NCBI GenBank assembly: GCA_013178155.1
Contig: JABLXH010000037.1
Coordinates: 1 to 44,438, forward strand
Direction: 5' to 3'
DNA from: Armatimonadota bacterium
Lineage (GTDB): Bacteria > Armatimonadota > Zipacnadia > Zipacnadales > UBA11051
Length of the DNA: 44,438 nt
Shown here: positions 17,750 to 27,472 of the stretch, one piece after another
Position numbering within the stretch: the first letter of the stretch is position 1
How the letters are laid out: every line of letters starts with the position of its first letter
Made by a program: the position numbers and the translations under genes
The notes under the pieces: model-generated
The model's input: only the letters and a program-made list of their open reading frames with translations
Told to the model about the DNA's origin: nothing
Database searches by the model: none

Positions 17750-19746
17750 TTTCGAGTGTGCCGTGTCAGTTCCACCAGCACTACCGAGTAGCCTGGCATG
17801 TCCAGACTGAGCCTGTCGCCGGTGACCGGTACGCGCCGAGCGAGGGGCAAGGCGCTGGCCTGACGCAGGGCCTCCTCCTGTTCAGGTGTCAGGCGCTCCG
17901 GACTGCCCATGGCCTGCCAGGTCAGGAAGGGGTCGCACTGCCCTGGCGCGATGGAGGTGCCGCGGCAGGTCCACCAGCCGTCAGCAAGCCCCCGGAGACG
18001 GACCGTAACCCGTGTCGTGTAGGCCGGAAAGTCCGGGTTCTCGACGAGATTCCAGAGCATCACCCAGGCTCTATCCCTACTGTCGGCCAGGCAGGCCAGA
18101 CCGTCCACCGGGTCGTTGCTGGACTCACAGGCCACACGCCGCCCCACCATGCGGTGGAGCAGCTCAAAGGCCCGAGCGCTGGGCTTGGGGATGCCCGTCT
18201 TGGTGTACAGCGCCAGGCCACCGAGGAAACCGTCGTGGGCGTGCGGAGGGCCCTCACCCAGGGCAAAGGGGAGCGCGAGGGTGATGCCGTGGTCCAGGAA
18301 CTGGCGCACCGCACTCACACGGAAAGACGCATCATAGGGCCGGTCATGGACCGGATGCGTGCTGGACGAGCAGCCCCATTCGGTGATGAGCGTCGGGAGA
18401 TGACGGTACTGCGGGAAGCCGCGCAACACCTGCCGCACGTCACTCAGACTGAGCGGGATCGCGTCAAAGGCCGGGATGCCAACCCCCACCGTGTAGATGT
18501 GCCAGGAAAGGAAGTCTATTCGGCAGCCGATGCCGCCTGTTGCCGCGTTCCTGCCCGATGCGCAGTGCTCCAGCAACGGGCGGCACCAGCCTGTACCGGC
18601 CCCGCCAGGGCCACCGATCCGGATGAGCGGGTCCGCCGCGGTCGCCCCGGCCACCGCGTGGTCGTAGAGCTGCAGGTACTCCTCCAGTGTGCCGCTGAAG
18701 TAGCCCGAAGCGTCAGGCTCATTCCAGACCTCAAAGTACCAGTTACGGATGTCCTCACCCCAGCGCTCGCGGCAGTGCGCGACCGTCTGCCGCACCAGCT
18801 CCTGCCACTTCGCGTAGCCCTCCGGTCGCTTCGGCGGGAACGGGTTCGTCCAGGAGAGGCCGCTGTTGCCGGTCGCGAACTCTGGCGGGGTCGTCTCCAG
18901 GACGACTACCGGCCACAAACCCTGGTCCACAACCGCGCCAAGGCGGGCGTCGAGGCCCTTCCATCGGTAGATGGGTCGCCCTTCCGCGTCCTCCGAGTAG
19001 ATCCCCGGGTTGTGCAGGCAGTCGTGAAGCCGGACATAGCGAAAGCCCATGGCTTTCGCCTGCCGCATGGCAGCAATCTGGGTGTCGGTCACGACGCGGT
19101 CGGAGTAGCCCACGTCACTCCCGACCCAGAGGTGCCGGAACTCGCCGAGGCCACGGCGGAAGTCGGCGCTGACCGTGGCCTGCGCCAGGTCTAGCGGCTT
19201 GCGCCGGGTGAGCCGCGGATCGTCGAGCAACTGCAGGGACAGGTCGTCGAACCACACCGTTCCGGAGGCGTCCTCGCCCCAGAGATGGCAGTCCAGCGAC
19301 AGGTACGCCACTGCCCGCGAGAAGAGTGTCTTCGCCTCGTAACGGGTCCACTCGGTGGTGCCATCCACGAGCGCCACATCGAAGTGCCCAACAGGTCGGC
19401 GGTCGGCGTCATAGGAGATGATCTGCAAGGCGGCCTTGTGCCACGGAGCCGAGGAGCCAGTCACCACATCCTGGGTGCGCATCCAGCCGGAAGCCATGAC
19501 CCGCCCACCGGAGTAGGCGACCAGCTCGCTGCGCATCCCGCCGTGGGCCGAGACGCGCAGGGACCGGGTGCCACCATGGGATACCTCCGAATCCAGGCGC
19601 GGCGTCTCGCCGTAGGCCAGGGGCTGCCAGCCGGGGGTGCGGTCCGCGTCACCGACCTCAAAGCCGGGGTTCTGCAGACTCTCACGGGCAGTACCGGCCA
19701 GGGCCAGGCCGGGCAGTAGCAGCAAGACGCCGAGTGTCCGGGCCAT
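17746..19746 (-). CDS. GH39-like glycosidase (beta-xylosidase-type) with N-terminal CBM4/9-like domain
   Basis: The ATG at 19746 begins the signal peptide MARTLGVLLLLPGLALAG and lies one base beyond the stop of anmK, so the two are probably co-transcribed. The protein is 666 aa. Residues 22-175 form a jelly roll (SLQNPGFEVGD ... GTVWFDDLSLQLL). The barrel then shows MRQAKAMGFRYVRLHDCLHNP, NWYFEVWNEPDASGYF with acid/base Glu343, DFLSWHIYTV and PTLITEWGCS with nucleophile Glu456: the NEP and TEW carboxylates of clan GH-A in the GH39 spacing. A C-terminal beta domain ends VVLVELTRHTRN. GH39 members hydrolyse beta-xylosides, alpha-L-iduronides or related links. Xylose is the likelier target beside a GH62, but iduronide would fit a heparinase-type island. 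Confidence 0.8.
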   Translation of the reverse strand: MARTLGVLLLLPGLALAGTARESLQNPGFEVGDADRTPGWQPLAYGETPRLDSEVSHGGTRSLRVSAHGGMRSELVAYSGGRVMASGWMRTQDVVTGSSAPWHKAALQIISYDADRRPVGHFDVALVDGTTEWTRYEAKTLFSRAVAYLSLDCHLWGEDASGTVWFDDLSLQLLDDPRLTRRKPLDLAQATVSADFRRGLGEFRHLWVGSDVGYSDRVVTDTQIAAMRQAKAMGFRYVRLHDCLHNPGIYSEDAEGRPIYRWKGLDARLGAVVDQGLWPVVVLETTPPEFATGNSGLSWTNPFPPKRPEGYAKWQELVRQTVAHCRERWGEDIRNWYFEVWNEPDASGYFSGTLEEYLQLYDHAVAGATAADPLIRIGGPGGAGTGWCRPLLEHCASGRNAATGGIGCRIDFLSWHIYTVGVGIPAFDAIPLSLSDVRQVLRGFPQYRHLPTLITEWGCSSSTHPVHDRPYDASFRVSAVRQFLDHGITLALPFALGEGPPHAHDGFLGGLALYTKTGIPKPSARAFELLHRMVGRRVACESSNDPVDGLACLADSRDRAWVMLWNLVENPDFPAYTTRVTVRLRGLADGWWTCRGTSIAPGQCDPFLTWQAMGSPERLTPEQEEALRQASALPLARRVPVTGDRLSLDMPGYSVVLVELTRHTRN

Positions 19747-19747
19747 G

Positions 19748-20923
19748 TCAGTCCTCACGCGCGCGGGTTCGGGGCTCCGGGGTGATCTTGCCCAGCACCC
19801 TGGGGCCGCGGGCGCCGGTGGCGCCGGGAAGGTTGGCGGGCCTGCCGCGCAGGGTCTCCCAGGCCAGGAAGGCGAAGGCCACGGCCTCCTTGGCGTCGGA
19901 GGGTATGCCAAAGTCATCCGCCGAACGCACGGGCATGCCTGCGTGTCGCCGGACCACATCCATCAGGGCCGGGTTCCGGGTGCCGCCTCCTGAGGCGATC
20001 ACCTCCCAGACCTCCTGCTTCGCCGAGGGCAAGGCCGACAGGGCCGCGCCGATGGCCTGCCCGCAAGTCGCGGTCAGCGTGGCCAACAGGTCTTCGGCGG
20101 AAAGCCCCGGGGCGACGGCCCTGGCCCCTGCCACAAAGCCCTCACCGAACTCCTCCCGGCCACAGGACTTCGGCGCTGGGCGGGCCAGGAACTCGTGTCC
20201 CAGCACCCAGCGCAGCAATCCGTCATGCACAGCACCTCTGCGCGCCAGGGTCCCGTCGCGGTCGCACTCCCAGCCAGGCGGGCCCACCTGGCGCACGGCC
20301 GTGTCAAGGGGCATGTTGCCGGGACCGATGTCGTAGGCCGTCACCTGCGCCGCCGTGCACCCCCGGGGTATGACCGTGATGTTGGCGATGCCTCCGATGT
20401 TGAGGGCCACCCGGTTCACCCGGTCGGACCGCAGGAAGCAGTAGTCGAAGTACGGGACCAGCGGCGCCCCCTGGCCGCCAGCGGCCACATCGCGCACCCG
20501 GAAGTCCCCCACGACAGGAATTCCCAGGCGCTCCGCAATGACCGCTGTCTCGCCGATCTGGAGGGTCGCCGCCGGGGCCATATCCCCGGCAGCAGTGGGC
20601 AAGTGGGCTACCGTGTGGCCGTGACTGCCGACGGCGACGATGTCGTCCGACGACAGCCCTGCGGCACCAATAGCCGCCGCCGCCGCATCGGCCAGACGCT
20701 CGCCCACCAGGAAGTTCAGTCGCGCCAGGTCAGCTATCCCTGTCCGGTCCAGGGCGCAGTCCAGCAGCCGTCGCCGGATAGCGTCGTCATAGGGCACAGT
20801 CAGGAACGCCAGCAGCTTCAGGCGAGGGCGGCCCCTCTCCTCCCAGAAGCGCACGACTGCTGCGTCCACGCCGTCCGTGGACGTCCCCGACATCAGACCC
20901 ACCAGTGTCTGCCAGTCGCCCAA
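19748..20923 (-). CDS. anmK: Anhydro-N-acetylmuramic acid kinase
   Basis: AnmK phosphorylates and opens 1,6-anhydro-MurNAc to MurNAc-6-phosphate in peptidoglycan recycling. The hallmark LVGLMSGTSTDGVDAAVV appears at the N-terminus, with GSHGHTVAHLP, LQIGETAVIAERLGIPVVGDFR, DVAAGGQGAPLVPYFDY, ALNIGGIANITVIP, AYDIGPGNMPLD and ASGGGTRNPALMD in the usual order (ASKHA fold). I chose a TTG start at 20923 because GGAGG lies six bases before it and it gives 391 aa, the family's normal length. The first in-frame ATG (20893) would cut into the phosphate-binding loop. Upstream frame to 21244 looks non-coding. The GH39 gene follows after one base. No MurQ etherase or NagZ is in the window, though a GH84-like hexosaminidase is divergent. 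Confidence 0.92.
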   Translation of the reverse strand: MGDWQTLVGLMSGTSTDGVDAAVVRFWEERGRPRLKLLAFLTVPYDDAIRRRLLDCALDRTGIADLARLNFLVGERLADAAAAAIGAAGLSSDDIVAVGSHGHTVAHLPTAAGDMAPAATLQIGETAVIAERLGIPVVGDFRVRDVAAGGQGAPLVPYFDYCFLRSDRVNRVALNIGGIANITVIPRGCTAAQVTAYDIGPGNMPLDTAVRQVGPPGWECDRDGTLARRGAVHDGLLRWVLGHEFLARPAPKSCGREEFGEGFVAGARAVAPGLSAEDLLATLTATCGQAIGAALSALPSAKQEVWEVIASGGGTRNPALMDVVRRHAGMPVRSADDFGIPSDAKEAVAFAFLAWETLRGRPANLPGATGARGPRVLGKITPEPRTRARED

Positions 20924-20957
20924 CCTGTGCCTCCAACCAGCGTGTCGTCTGTGGCCG

Positions 20958-20987
20958 AGTGTATCACCCACATGTCCCGGTCGGCAA
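20958..20987 (-). promoter_or_regulatory. Candidate sigma-70-type promoter for anmK
   Basis: On the minus strand TTGCCG (20987-20982) is followed after 18 bases by TACACT (20963-20958), with TG one base before the -10 (extended -10 form, TGATACACT). It lies about 35 bases upstream of the TTG start of anmK. The match is only 4/6 at each hexamer, so this is tentative. Confidence 0.3.
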
Positions 20988-21082
20988 CTCCGGCTGCGTT
21001 GGGCCACGAAGGCGCTGGTGGGCGGGACAGCGAACCTGGTGTCCGCCAGATGCCACCATGCCTTCTCACCTGGAGGCCAGCC

Positions 21083-23623
21083 ATGAGACCCATCCTTCTG
21101 GTCTGGACTGCGCTGGGCGCACTTGCCCTCACGGTACCTGTCGGGGCGGGGCCGCTGACGCTGATGCCCGCCCCCAAGCACATGCGCCAGGCCGAGGGCT
21201 CCGTGAACCTGACAGAGCCCTCGCTCCGGATCACGGGCGAGCATGACGTGCGCGTGGAGTACGCACTGGAGGTCCTAGGGGACGCCTGGGGGCAGGCGCG
21301 TTTGCCGCGGACGGGTCCCAGAGCCAGCATCCACCTGAACGTCACGGGCACCCCCACCGACCTGCAGGCGGCCGCCGCCGCCCTTGCCCTTCCGCCGCCC
21401 CCCGCCGAACGGGCTGCCGAGGCCTTCGTGCTGGACGTTGGCCTTACCGACCCGCAGAGGGTCAGCATCACCGCCTCGCCTGCCGGAGCCATCTACGCGG
21501 CCTACACGCTGGCGCAGGTTCGAGCGTGCACGGAGCCAGGTACTGGACTCCCCCGTCTCGCCATCAGCGACTGGCCGAAACTGGTGACCCGCGGCCATAC
21601 GGGCTGCCCGCGTGATGTCAGCGCGAAGTCCCTGGAGACCCTCGACTGGATGGCGCGTTGGCGGCTCAATGCTATCTACTACGAGATATACGGCGATCAG
21701 GGCCAGGACTCCGTGCCGGATGTGGTAGCCGACGTCCAGCGTGAGTGCGCGCGGCGTGGGATACTCCTCTACGGGCTCATCTCCAACTGGCGGACAGAGC
21801 TGCTCTTGAAGCGTGAGCTTTGCCCCAGTCGGCAGGAGGACCTGGCCCACATCCGCCGGTACGCCACCGAGCTGCTCGACCGCGGCTGCGATGGGCTGAT
21901 CTTCCTCTTTGATGACATTACTCGCGAAGCGGCGACCCATGGCGAGCACTGCGACCTGTGCCGTGGCCGGTACAGTGACCTGGGCGCGGCACAGTTGGCG
22001 CTGCTGCAGCCCATGCTGGACGTCGCCCGTGAGCGCCAGGTGACCCGTCTCATCGTCTGTCCGACACCCTATTTTGAGGGCTGGCAGACCTACTACGGCG
22101 GTCTGGATGGCCTCGCCTACTTCCGCACGTGGGGCGCGGCCCCGGAACTGGCGGATGTGCAGCAGTACTTCTGCCAGCTCCGCCGACCGGAGATCGAGGC
22201 GGTCAGGCGGGCCGGGCTCAGGAACTTCGTCTACTGGTACAACGGGCTGTACGAGTATGCCAGTCAGGCCCCTGCCACGGTCCAGGCCCTGGACCTCTGG
22301 GGAGGCTTCAGCCAACTGGCCTGGGGCTGGTACGTGTCGCGCTGGGACCCCCAGCGGGGCGTCGTCCCCCGCGACGACACGGTCGCGGCCTTCCGCGCCC
22401 TCCCCCGTTTGACCGACCATGCCTGGCTATGCGGCGGTGGCGACTGGAACTTCGCTCTCTGGGGCTGCTACTGCTGGGATGCGGCGCGCTACGAGCCCGA
22501 GCAGTATGAGGCTGCGCTCTTGGCCGCGTTGTTCGGGCCGCAGGCGGCCGCGGCTTACGGGCGCTGGCGCGACGAGATCCGCCCGTGGCTGGCGCGGCTG
22601 GGCGGCAGGTCGTTACCGGGGTCGGACGAGGCTCGCCAGGCTCTGACCGAAGATCTCCTGGGCTCGGCTCAGGCGGCAGAAGCCGCTGTCCGTGACTTTC
22701 GCGCCAGCGCCCTCAATGGGGCCGTGGCGGGCGTGGCGCCGGCGGCGATGCGCCAGGCCACGGCTGACCGCCTGGAGCAGGCTGTCGTCCGCCTGAACGC
22801 CCTCAGCGTTGCTGCACGGACACGGCGGACAAACGCCGAGGTCGGCCCGGTCACCGAGGCTCTCAGCGGCCAGGCCACGGTCCGCGAGCAGAAGCTGAAG
22901 CTCGGGGACTTCTGGACGACCTTCCAGCTTCGTTACTCACAGACTCGTGAAGCCGATGGCAGCGTGCACCGGACCCAGTGGCACTTCGGCTCGGGCCTGG
23001 GCATGACGGGACCGAGTTACCGCAACTGGTATGACGCCGGGTTCATTGATGTGCTGCTCGACGACCAGTCCCTGGATAGCGCCACGCCGAGCTTCGAGGT
23101 GGTCGAGGGCGCGTCGGGCCAGGACCTGGTGGGCACGTGGCCCACCACTAGAGGCCAGGTTACTCTGCGCTTCAGTCTGCTTGAGGGAGGGCTGCGCATA
23201 GACGGAGAGCTTGCGCCGGTCGGCGAACCCTCGGTGACCGTCCAGCTCTTCGCCATTCCCAGCGCGGGCTTCGGCGACTGGGCCGACATGAACAAGTACA
23301 CCGTGACAGAGGCGGGGGAGGCAGCCCACGGCACACCGCTTGACCTACCCGCGGGCGCCGACTGGCTGTTCCTCGGCGACCGCACGTACGATGTGCCGCA
23401 CGAGCGCGCCGAGGGGCCGTGCGCGGTGCTGTTCGGCTCGCCGCTGCCGACCATCCACAGCGATGGCGGCAGCTACGTGGTACAAGTGGATGCTCGGTAC
23501 CCGGCCGGCACGCGCCGCTTCTCGCTGGTGCTGTGGGACTTCAACGGCCTGTCGAACGCCGACGGTCTGGCCGAACTGCAGCGCCGACTGCCCGCGGCTC
23601 GCGCCGCCCTGGCCGCGAGGTAG
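21083..23623 (+). CDS. GH84-like beta-N-acetylglucosaminidase (hexosaminidase), secreted
   Basis: The ATG at 21083 follows TGGAGGCCAGCC and starts a signal peptide ([22 protein letters not shown]). The protein is 846 aa. Residues 25-150 match the GH20b-type lead domain ([19 protein letters not shown] ... [12 protein letters not shown]). The barrel begins [37 protein letters not shown] and contains [13 protein letters not shown], in which Asp277-Asp278 match the catalytic Asp pair of GH84, where the substrate's acetamido group assists the reaction. A Cys pair (HCDLC, 290/293) follows. [13 protein letters not shown] forms a later strand. The C-terminus is a beta-rich region unlike typical GH84 tails. 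Expected activity is release of terminal beta-GlcNAc. It is divergent from anmK across 159 bases, linking it to amino-sugar recovery. Confidence 0.75.
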   Translation: MRPILLVWTALGALALTVPVGAGPLTLMPAPKHMRQAEGSVNLTEPSLRITGEHDVRVEYALEVLGDAWGQARLPRTGPRASIHLNVTGTPTDLQAAAAALALPPPPAERAAEAFVLDVGLTDPQRVSITASPAGAIYAAYTLAQVRACTEPGTGLPRLAISDWPKLVTRGHTGCPRDVSAKSLETLDWMARWRLNAIYYEIYGDQGQDSVPDVVADVQRECARRGILLYGLISNWRTELLLKRELCPSRQEDLAHIRRYATELLDRGCDGLIFLFDDITREAATHGEHCDLCRGRYSDLGAAQLALLQPMLDVARERQVTRLIVCPTPYFEGWQTYYGGLDGLAYFRTWGAAPELADVQQYFCQLRRPEIEAVRRAGLRNFVYWYNGLYEYASQAPATVQALDLWGGFSQLAWGWYVSRWDPQRGVVPRDDTVAAFRALPRLTDHAWLCGGGDWNFALWGCYCWDAARYEPEQYEAALLAALFGPQAAAAYGRWRDEIRPWLARLGGRSLPGSDEARQALTEDLLGSAQAAEAAVRDFRASALNGAVAGVAPAAMRQATADRLEQAVVRLNALSVAARTRRTNAEVGPVTEALSGQATVREQKLKLGDFWTTFQLRYSQTREADGSVHRTQWHFGSGLGMTGPSYRNWYDAGFIDVLLDDQSLDSATPSFEVVEGASGQDLVGTWPTTRGQVTLRFSLLEGGLRIDGELAPVGEPSVTVQLFAIPSAGFGDWADMNKYTVTEAGEAAHGTPLDLPAGADWLFLGDRTYDVPHERAEGPCAVLFGSPLPTIHSDGGSYVVQVDARYPAGTRRFSLVLWDFNGLSNADGLAELQRRLPAARAALAAR

Positions 23624-23685
23624 AGAAACCGCTCACGGCGAATTGCTGTCGCCTACCCGCCGCGCCAGCAAAGGAGAAAACCGCA

Positions 23686-24645
23686 ATGCAGTATCGTACC
23701 CTTGGGCGCACCGGACTGGAAGTCTCAGCCGTCAGCCTCGGCGCCTGGGAGATCGGGGGCGCCGTCAATCTCACCTTCGAGTCCCTGGGGACCATCCCCC
23801 ATGGCTGGGGCGCAACCGATGACGACCAGTCGCTGGACCTGATCGCCCGCTGCCGCGACGCGGGCGTCAACCTGATTGATACCGCTCCCATCTACGGCGA
23901 CGGCCACAGCGAGACCCTCATCGGGCAGGCGCTGCAGGATTGCCGTGACGAGTGGGTCGTTTGCACGAAGGGTGGCCACGGCGCCACCGACGGGATTGCC
24001 TGGAGTGACTTCAGCAAGGCCAGGCTGCTATCGCAGGTGGACGAGAGCCTGGCACGGCTCCGTATGGATGCCGTAGATGTCTACCTGCTGCACGGCCCCT
24101 CCGCTGACGATATCGCCCGTGGCGAATGCCTGGAGGCCCTGGAAATCATCCGGCAGCAGGGCAAAGCCCGCTTCGTGGGCGTCTCGATCGGTCCCAACGC
24201 CATGGGGGTGGACCTCATCAAGCGCGGCGTCGTGGACGTACTCCAGCAGGTGATCAGCATCGTCAATCCGGAGGCCAGGGACGAGCTACTCCCGGCCGCC
24301 GTGGAGCACAACGTGGGCATCGTCGCCCGCTGCGTGTTCGGCTCGGGCTTCCTGACCGGCAAGGTGAAGCCCGACGACCCGTTCGGCCCCGACGATCGCC
24401 GCAGTTGGCAAGCCCAGGAGAGCAAACAGGCACTGGCCGAGAAGGCCAGGGCCCTGACGGCGCTCACGGGCCCACAGAGGTCCCTGGCCCAACTCGCCGT
24501 GCAATACGTGCTGCAACTGCCCGGCGTGTCCACCGTCATCGCCGGGACCAGCAAGTGGGCCCATATGCAGGAGAACATCGCCGCCACGGACTGCCCCCCG
24601 CTGACGGAGGAGGAGTTGGCGCAGATTGCCGCCCTTCAGGGCTAA
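23686..24645 (+). CDS. Aldo/keto reductase
   Basis: The ATG at 23686 is nine bases after AAGGAG; longer in-frame extensions run into the preceding gene and are not used. The product is 319 aa, cytosolic and of normal AKR length. The sequence [21 protein letters not shown] is the standard opening strand of the family. The catalytic tetrad is visible: Asp65 and Tyr70 in DTAPIYGDG, Lys95 in VVCTKGG and His136 in VYLLHGP. The cofactor-binding end contains [23 protein letters not shown]. Such enzymes reduce sugar aldehydes or ketones, or oxidise sugars, with NAD(P)H. A role in processing sugars freed by the neighbouring glycosidases is inferred from position. The next gene starts nine bases after its stop, so the two are almost surely one operon. 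Confidence 0.9.
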   Translation: MQYRTLGRTGLEVSAVSLGAWEIGGAVNLTFESLGTIPHGWGATDDDQSLDLIARCRDAGVNLIDTAPIYGDGHSETLIGQALQDCRDEWVVCTKGGHGATDGIAWSDFSKARLLSQVDESLARLRMDAVDVYLLHGPSADDIARGECLEALEIIRQQGKARFVGVSIGPNAMGVDLIKRGVVDVLQQVISIVNPEARDELLPAAVEHNVGIVARCVFGSGFLTGKVKPDDPFGPDDRRSWQAQESKQALAEKARALTALTGPQRSLAQLAVQYVLQLPGVSTVIAGTSKWAHMQENIAATDCPPLTEEELAQIAALQG

Positions 24646-24654
24646 GGAGGTCCC

Positions 24655-25452
24655 ATGTCCAAAGAACTGATCCCCATCACCGACTTCACGCGCTCGTACG
24701 TGCGCTTCCGCATGGACACGCTGAAGAAGCCCCCCGTGACGGTGTCTCAGAAGCTGCCCATGACGCTGAACAACGTGCGTGGCCCCCTGGAATGTGTGGC
24801 GGTTTTGACCGCGCTGGACACGGGCCAGAGCCAGCGCTTTGGCCTGATGGCCTCGTGCAAGAGCGAGCAGGTGTGGGTCGAACGGGATATCTGGCACCAG
24901 CCCAACGCCGACATGACCATGATTGCCGGCGAAGAGGAGTTTCTGGTCTACAAGCGCTGGGACAAGGTGGACAAGGGGGTCATGCTCTTTCCGCCGAGTC
25001 TCGGTCCGCAGCCCGAACGCCAGGTGGCTAGCGCCGCCGACGCTCTTGACAGCTACGCGCTGGAGATCCGCACCTGCACCGCCCGGGAGCTGGCCGAACT
25101 GGACCATGTGCTGGAGGCTCTCTTTGACACAACGCCAGTGGTTGCCCGGACCGAATACGAGGCCGCCGGCTACCACGTCACGCTGGAGTATCCGGTCAAG
25201 GTCGTAAACTTCAGCGAGCGGGAACGCTATTACCAGGTTGACACCGGGCCGGTGCTGCTGCCCGACTTTGAGCCAGAGGCCGGTTCGCTCATCGAGCGGC
25301 TGCAGTCGGCCTACGTGGCACACAACTGCCCCGACTGGGCCGAGTTCATCGTCTGCGTGCCGACTCCGCTGACGGGTGACATCCAGGTGCACCACTACTC
25401 GCGCAGCGTGCGGCTGGATGGCGTGCGGAACCGTCTCTTTGCCGTGGTCTGA
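24655..25452 (+). CDS. Unrecognised cytosolic protein, conserved-looking
   Basis: The ATG at 24655 follows TAAGGAGGTCCC, a very strong ribosome site overlapping the AKR stop region. The 265-aa product has no signal peptide and no membrane segment. Visible features are a basic N-terminus (RSYVRFRMDTLKKPPV), a beta-rich middle with WVERDIWHQPNADMTMIAGEEEFLVYKRWD, a helical stretch (ARELAELDHVLEALFDT) and a beta-rich end (FIVCVPTPLTGDIQVHHYSRSVRL). No P-loop, Rossmann or metal-binding motif stands out, although HQPNAD and HHY could bind metal. Its tight coupling to an aldo/keto reductase and 35-base gap to a secreted toroid protein suggest a sugar-metabolic or regulatory task. I do not recognise the family. 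Confidence 0.75.
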   Translation: MSKELIPITDFTRSYVRFRMDTLKKPPVTVSQKLPMTLNNVRGPLECVAVLTALDTGQSQRFGLMASCKSEQVWVERDIWHQPNADMTMIAGEEEFLVYKRWDKVDKGVMLFPPSLGPQPERQVASAADALDSYALEIRTCTARELAELDHVLEALFDTTPVVARTEYEAAGYHVTLEYPVKVVNFSERERYYQVDTGPVLLPDFEPEAGSLIERLQSAYVAHNCPDWAEFIVCVPTPLTGDIQVHHYSRSVRLDGVRNRLFAVV

Positions 25453-25487
25453 GCGAGGCTCTCGCTGCTGCCCAGGAGGGTGACGCT

Positions 25488-26666
25488 ATGATGCGGTTCA
25501 TGGTCGCTCTGACCCTCGGGACCACTCTGCTCGCCGGCAACGCCGGTCACGGTGCCGAACCCCTGCTGGACGAGGAACTGCGGACGCAGCTACTGGCCTA
25601 TCACGCTGATCTCTGTGACTGGGCCATGACCCTCGATGTCGGCAGCGGCATGCTCAAGAACACCACCGACACCCCTTGGTCCATCTTCATCAACGGGAAC
25701 TTTGCGCGGATGCTTCTGGCGGGTGCGAGACTACACGGGAAAGCTGAATACGAGGCAGAGGCGCTACGCTGGTGTGATACGTTCGTGGGTCAGCAACAGC
25801 TCGTGACCACCTCCACCGGCGAGACCGGAGGCTACTGGGGCGACCATGGCCCGACCGGGAACCTCTATCTGGCGGACTCGGGCACGGCCGCTACCGCACT
25901 GGCCCTGGTGGCACGTCACGTCCAGGGCGAACGCCGCGAACGCTACCTGCAAGCCCTGCAGCGCTTCGCGGTCTTTGTGCACACGGGCTGTCGAGAGGAC
26001 CCGCAGGGCCAGGGCCGACAGGCGTCAAGCGGGTGGGTGATAGGGGAAGGGCCTGATGCGGGCGCCCTGGGCTGTGGTTACTACAACGGCCACCTCAGCA
26101 CCGCACCCTACACCATCGCCACGGCAGTCAACGGCGGAGCTTTCATGGCGCTCCTGTACTCGCTCACCGGCGATGAGCGCTTGCGACAGACAGCTACGGG
26201 GGCCGTCCGCTGGATTCTGAGCAAGCGATTGCCGGACGGTCGCCTGCCGTACCTCCTCGACGGCCAGCCCAGCGACGACTGGCCGCTGGACACCATCACC
26301 TACTGCGCTGAGGCTCTGGTGGCCGTGCCCACGCACGTGGATGACGCCGCATTGCGGCAGCAGGTGGGGGAGGGTGCCAAGCCTGTGGTCGAGTGGCTGC
26401 TGCGGACCCAGAACGAAGATGGGTCCTGGGGGGCGGCCCGCAGTGCCGACCAGCAGCGCAGTCCGGGGGTGGTGACCCTTCTGGCCTGGTACTACCCGAA
26501 CGCAGAGGCCGATGTGCGCGTCGGCGAGGCCATCCGCCGGTACTGTCGGTTCCTGCTGGAACCCGCCCGGAGTGAGAACTACGGGATCAAGAGTCTCGTG
26601 CGGACGACCGGCTTTGTTGGTCTGACCCTGGCCGAACTGCTGGAGCCCGGAATCACCTTCGAGTAA
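25488..26666 (+). CDS. Secreted alpha/alpha-toroid protein, possible lyase or glycosidase
   Basis: The ATG at 25488 (followed by a second ATG) lies after CAGGAGGGTGACGCT and starts a signal peptide ending near GHGA-EP. The product is 392 aa and consists of repeated helical hairpins: ARMLLAGARLHGKAEYEAEALRWCD, GTAATALALVARHV, NGGAFMALLYSLTGDERLRQTATGAVRWIL and KPVVEWLLRTQNEDGSWGAA. The QNEDGSWG unit resembles the QW repeats of terpene-cyclase and pectate-lyase-10-like toroids. GCGYYNGHLS and PYLLDGQPSDDWPLD in the central cleft supply candidate catalytic or binding residues. I place it in the six-hairpin/toroid superfamily without naming a reaction. It is the last gene of the rightward carbohydrate block and ends just before a strong hairpin. 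Confidence 0.6.
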   Translation: MMRFMVALTLGTTLLAGNAGHGAEPLLDEELRTQLLAYHADLCDWAMTLDVGSGMLKNTTDTPWSIFINGNFARMLLAGARLHGKAEYEAEALRWCDTFVGQQQLVTTSTGETGGYWGDHGPTGNLYLADSGTAATALALVARHVQGERRERYLQALQRFAVFVHTGCREDPQGQGRQASSGWVIGEGPDAGALGCGYYNGHLSTAPYTIATAVNGGAFMALLYSLTGDERLRQTATGAVRWILSKRLPDGRLPYLLDGQPSDDWPLDTITYCAEALVAVPTHVDDAALRQQVGEGAKPVVEWLLRTQNEDGSWGAARSADQQRSPGVVTLLAWYYPNAEADVRVGEAIRRYCRFLLEPARSENYGIKSLVRTTGFVGLTLAELLEPGITFE

Positions 26667-26676
26667 GGTGAGAGAG

Positions 26677-26705
26677 CCGGTCGGGCGCACGGCGCGCCCG
26701 ACCGG
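26677..26705. terminator. Bidirectional terminator-like inverted repeat
   Basis: Arms 26677-26688 and 26694-26705 are exact complements (12 bp, nearly all G/C) with a five-base loop. It sits between the convergent toroid gene (stop 26666) and the pseudopilin gene (stop 26728), where a shared terminator is expected. There is no T-run on either side. Confidence 0.65.
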
Positions 26706-26727
26706 AATGGACCGCGGAGTCAGGGCT

Positions 26728-27390
26728 CTACTTGGACGGTAGCCAGGAATCTTCGGTCTGAAGGAACGCCTGGCGCGTCAGCCACTTGGCATGACCGTCG
26801 CAGAAGGTGACGTTGGTCCCGCCATTGTGCCGCGACGGCAGTTGGCCCCACTCGGCGCCCGGACAGCCCGTCAGCCCGCCGCAGCCGGCCCAGGGGTCCA
26901 CGCAGAAGGAGCGTGGCTGACTGCTGCTAGTTTCGCAGAACATGTACTTCTCGGCGGGCCTGTTCACGGCGGCGTCGGTGATGAAGAAGTTCAAGCGGTC
27001 GTTCATCCCATAGCTGATCTTGCCGGGAAAAGGCGTGACACCGTTGGACGAGGTCATGCTAGGACAGCAACCTGCATTGCCGTACCAGTTGTGCCCGTTC
27101 TCGGAGGGGCAGATATAAAGCTGCGTGTTCTTGATGTAGGGTTGCAGCACCCAGGGCCAGGGAAGCGGGTAGGCGCCCGCACAGCAGCGCCAGCGGCTCG
27201 GGTACATCTCGTCGTAGTCCTGCGTGTACATCAGACACCCAAGGCCGAGCTGCTTCATGTTGGACAGACAGGACGTCTGGCGCGCCTTCTCGCGAGCCTT
27301 GGCGAACACAGGGAAGAGAATGGCCGCCAGGATCGCGATGATCGCGATAACCACCAGCAACTCGATAAGCGTAAAGCCCTTGCGACGCAT
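26728..27390 (-). CDS. Type II pseudopilin-like protein with H-X9-DG motif (Armatimonadota type)
   Basis: The ATG at 27390 has GAAGGAGTG just upstream on the minus strand. The 220-aa product begins [20 protein letters not shown], a class III leader with cleavage after Gly and Glu at +5, and runs on through [16 protein letters not shown], a sequence strongly associated with Armatimonadota. The globular part is rich in Cys ([18 protein letters not shown]) and Trp/Tyr. The end has [12 protein letters not shown], the H-X9-DG element, then HAKWLTRQ. Predicted to be cleaved by prepilin peptidase and held in the inner membrane. It stands alone between a convergent carbohydrate operon and lacI, and its function is unknown. 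Confidence 0.9.
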   Translation of the reverse strand: MRRKGFTLIELLVVIAIIAILAAILFPVFAKAREKARQTSCLSNMKQLGLGCLMYTQDYDEMYPSRWRCCAGAYPLPWPWVLQPYIKNTQLYICPSENGHNWYGNAGCCPSMTSSNGVTPFPGKISYGMNDRLNFFITDAAVNRPAEKYMFCETSSSQPRSFCVDPWAGCGGLTGCPGAEWGQLPSRHNGGTNVTFCDGHAKWLTRQAFLQTEDSWLPSK

Positions 27391-27472
27391 GCGCTCTCAC
27401 ACTCCTTCACTATCAAGTGTAGCTGCGGCTGTCCTCCCTCCGAGACGTCTCATTCCTCCTTTCCTCCCCGGA

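Noticed and set aside
20924-21244. N-terminal extension of AnmK to 21244
   Set aside because: It would overlap the signal-peptide region of the divergent GH84-like gene and precede the normal AnmK start by 107 residues without family similarity.
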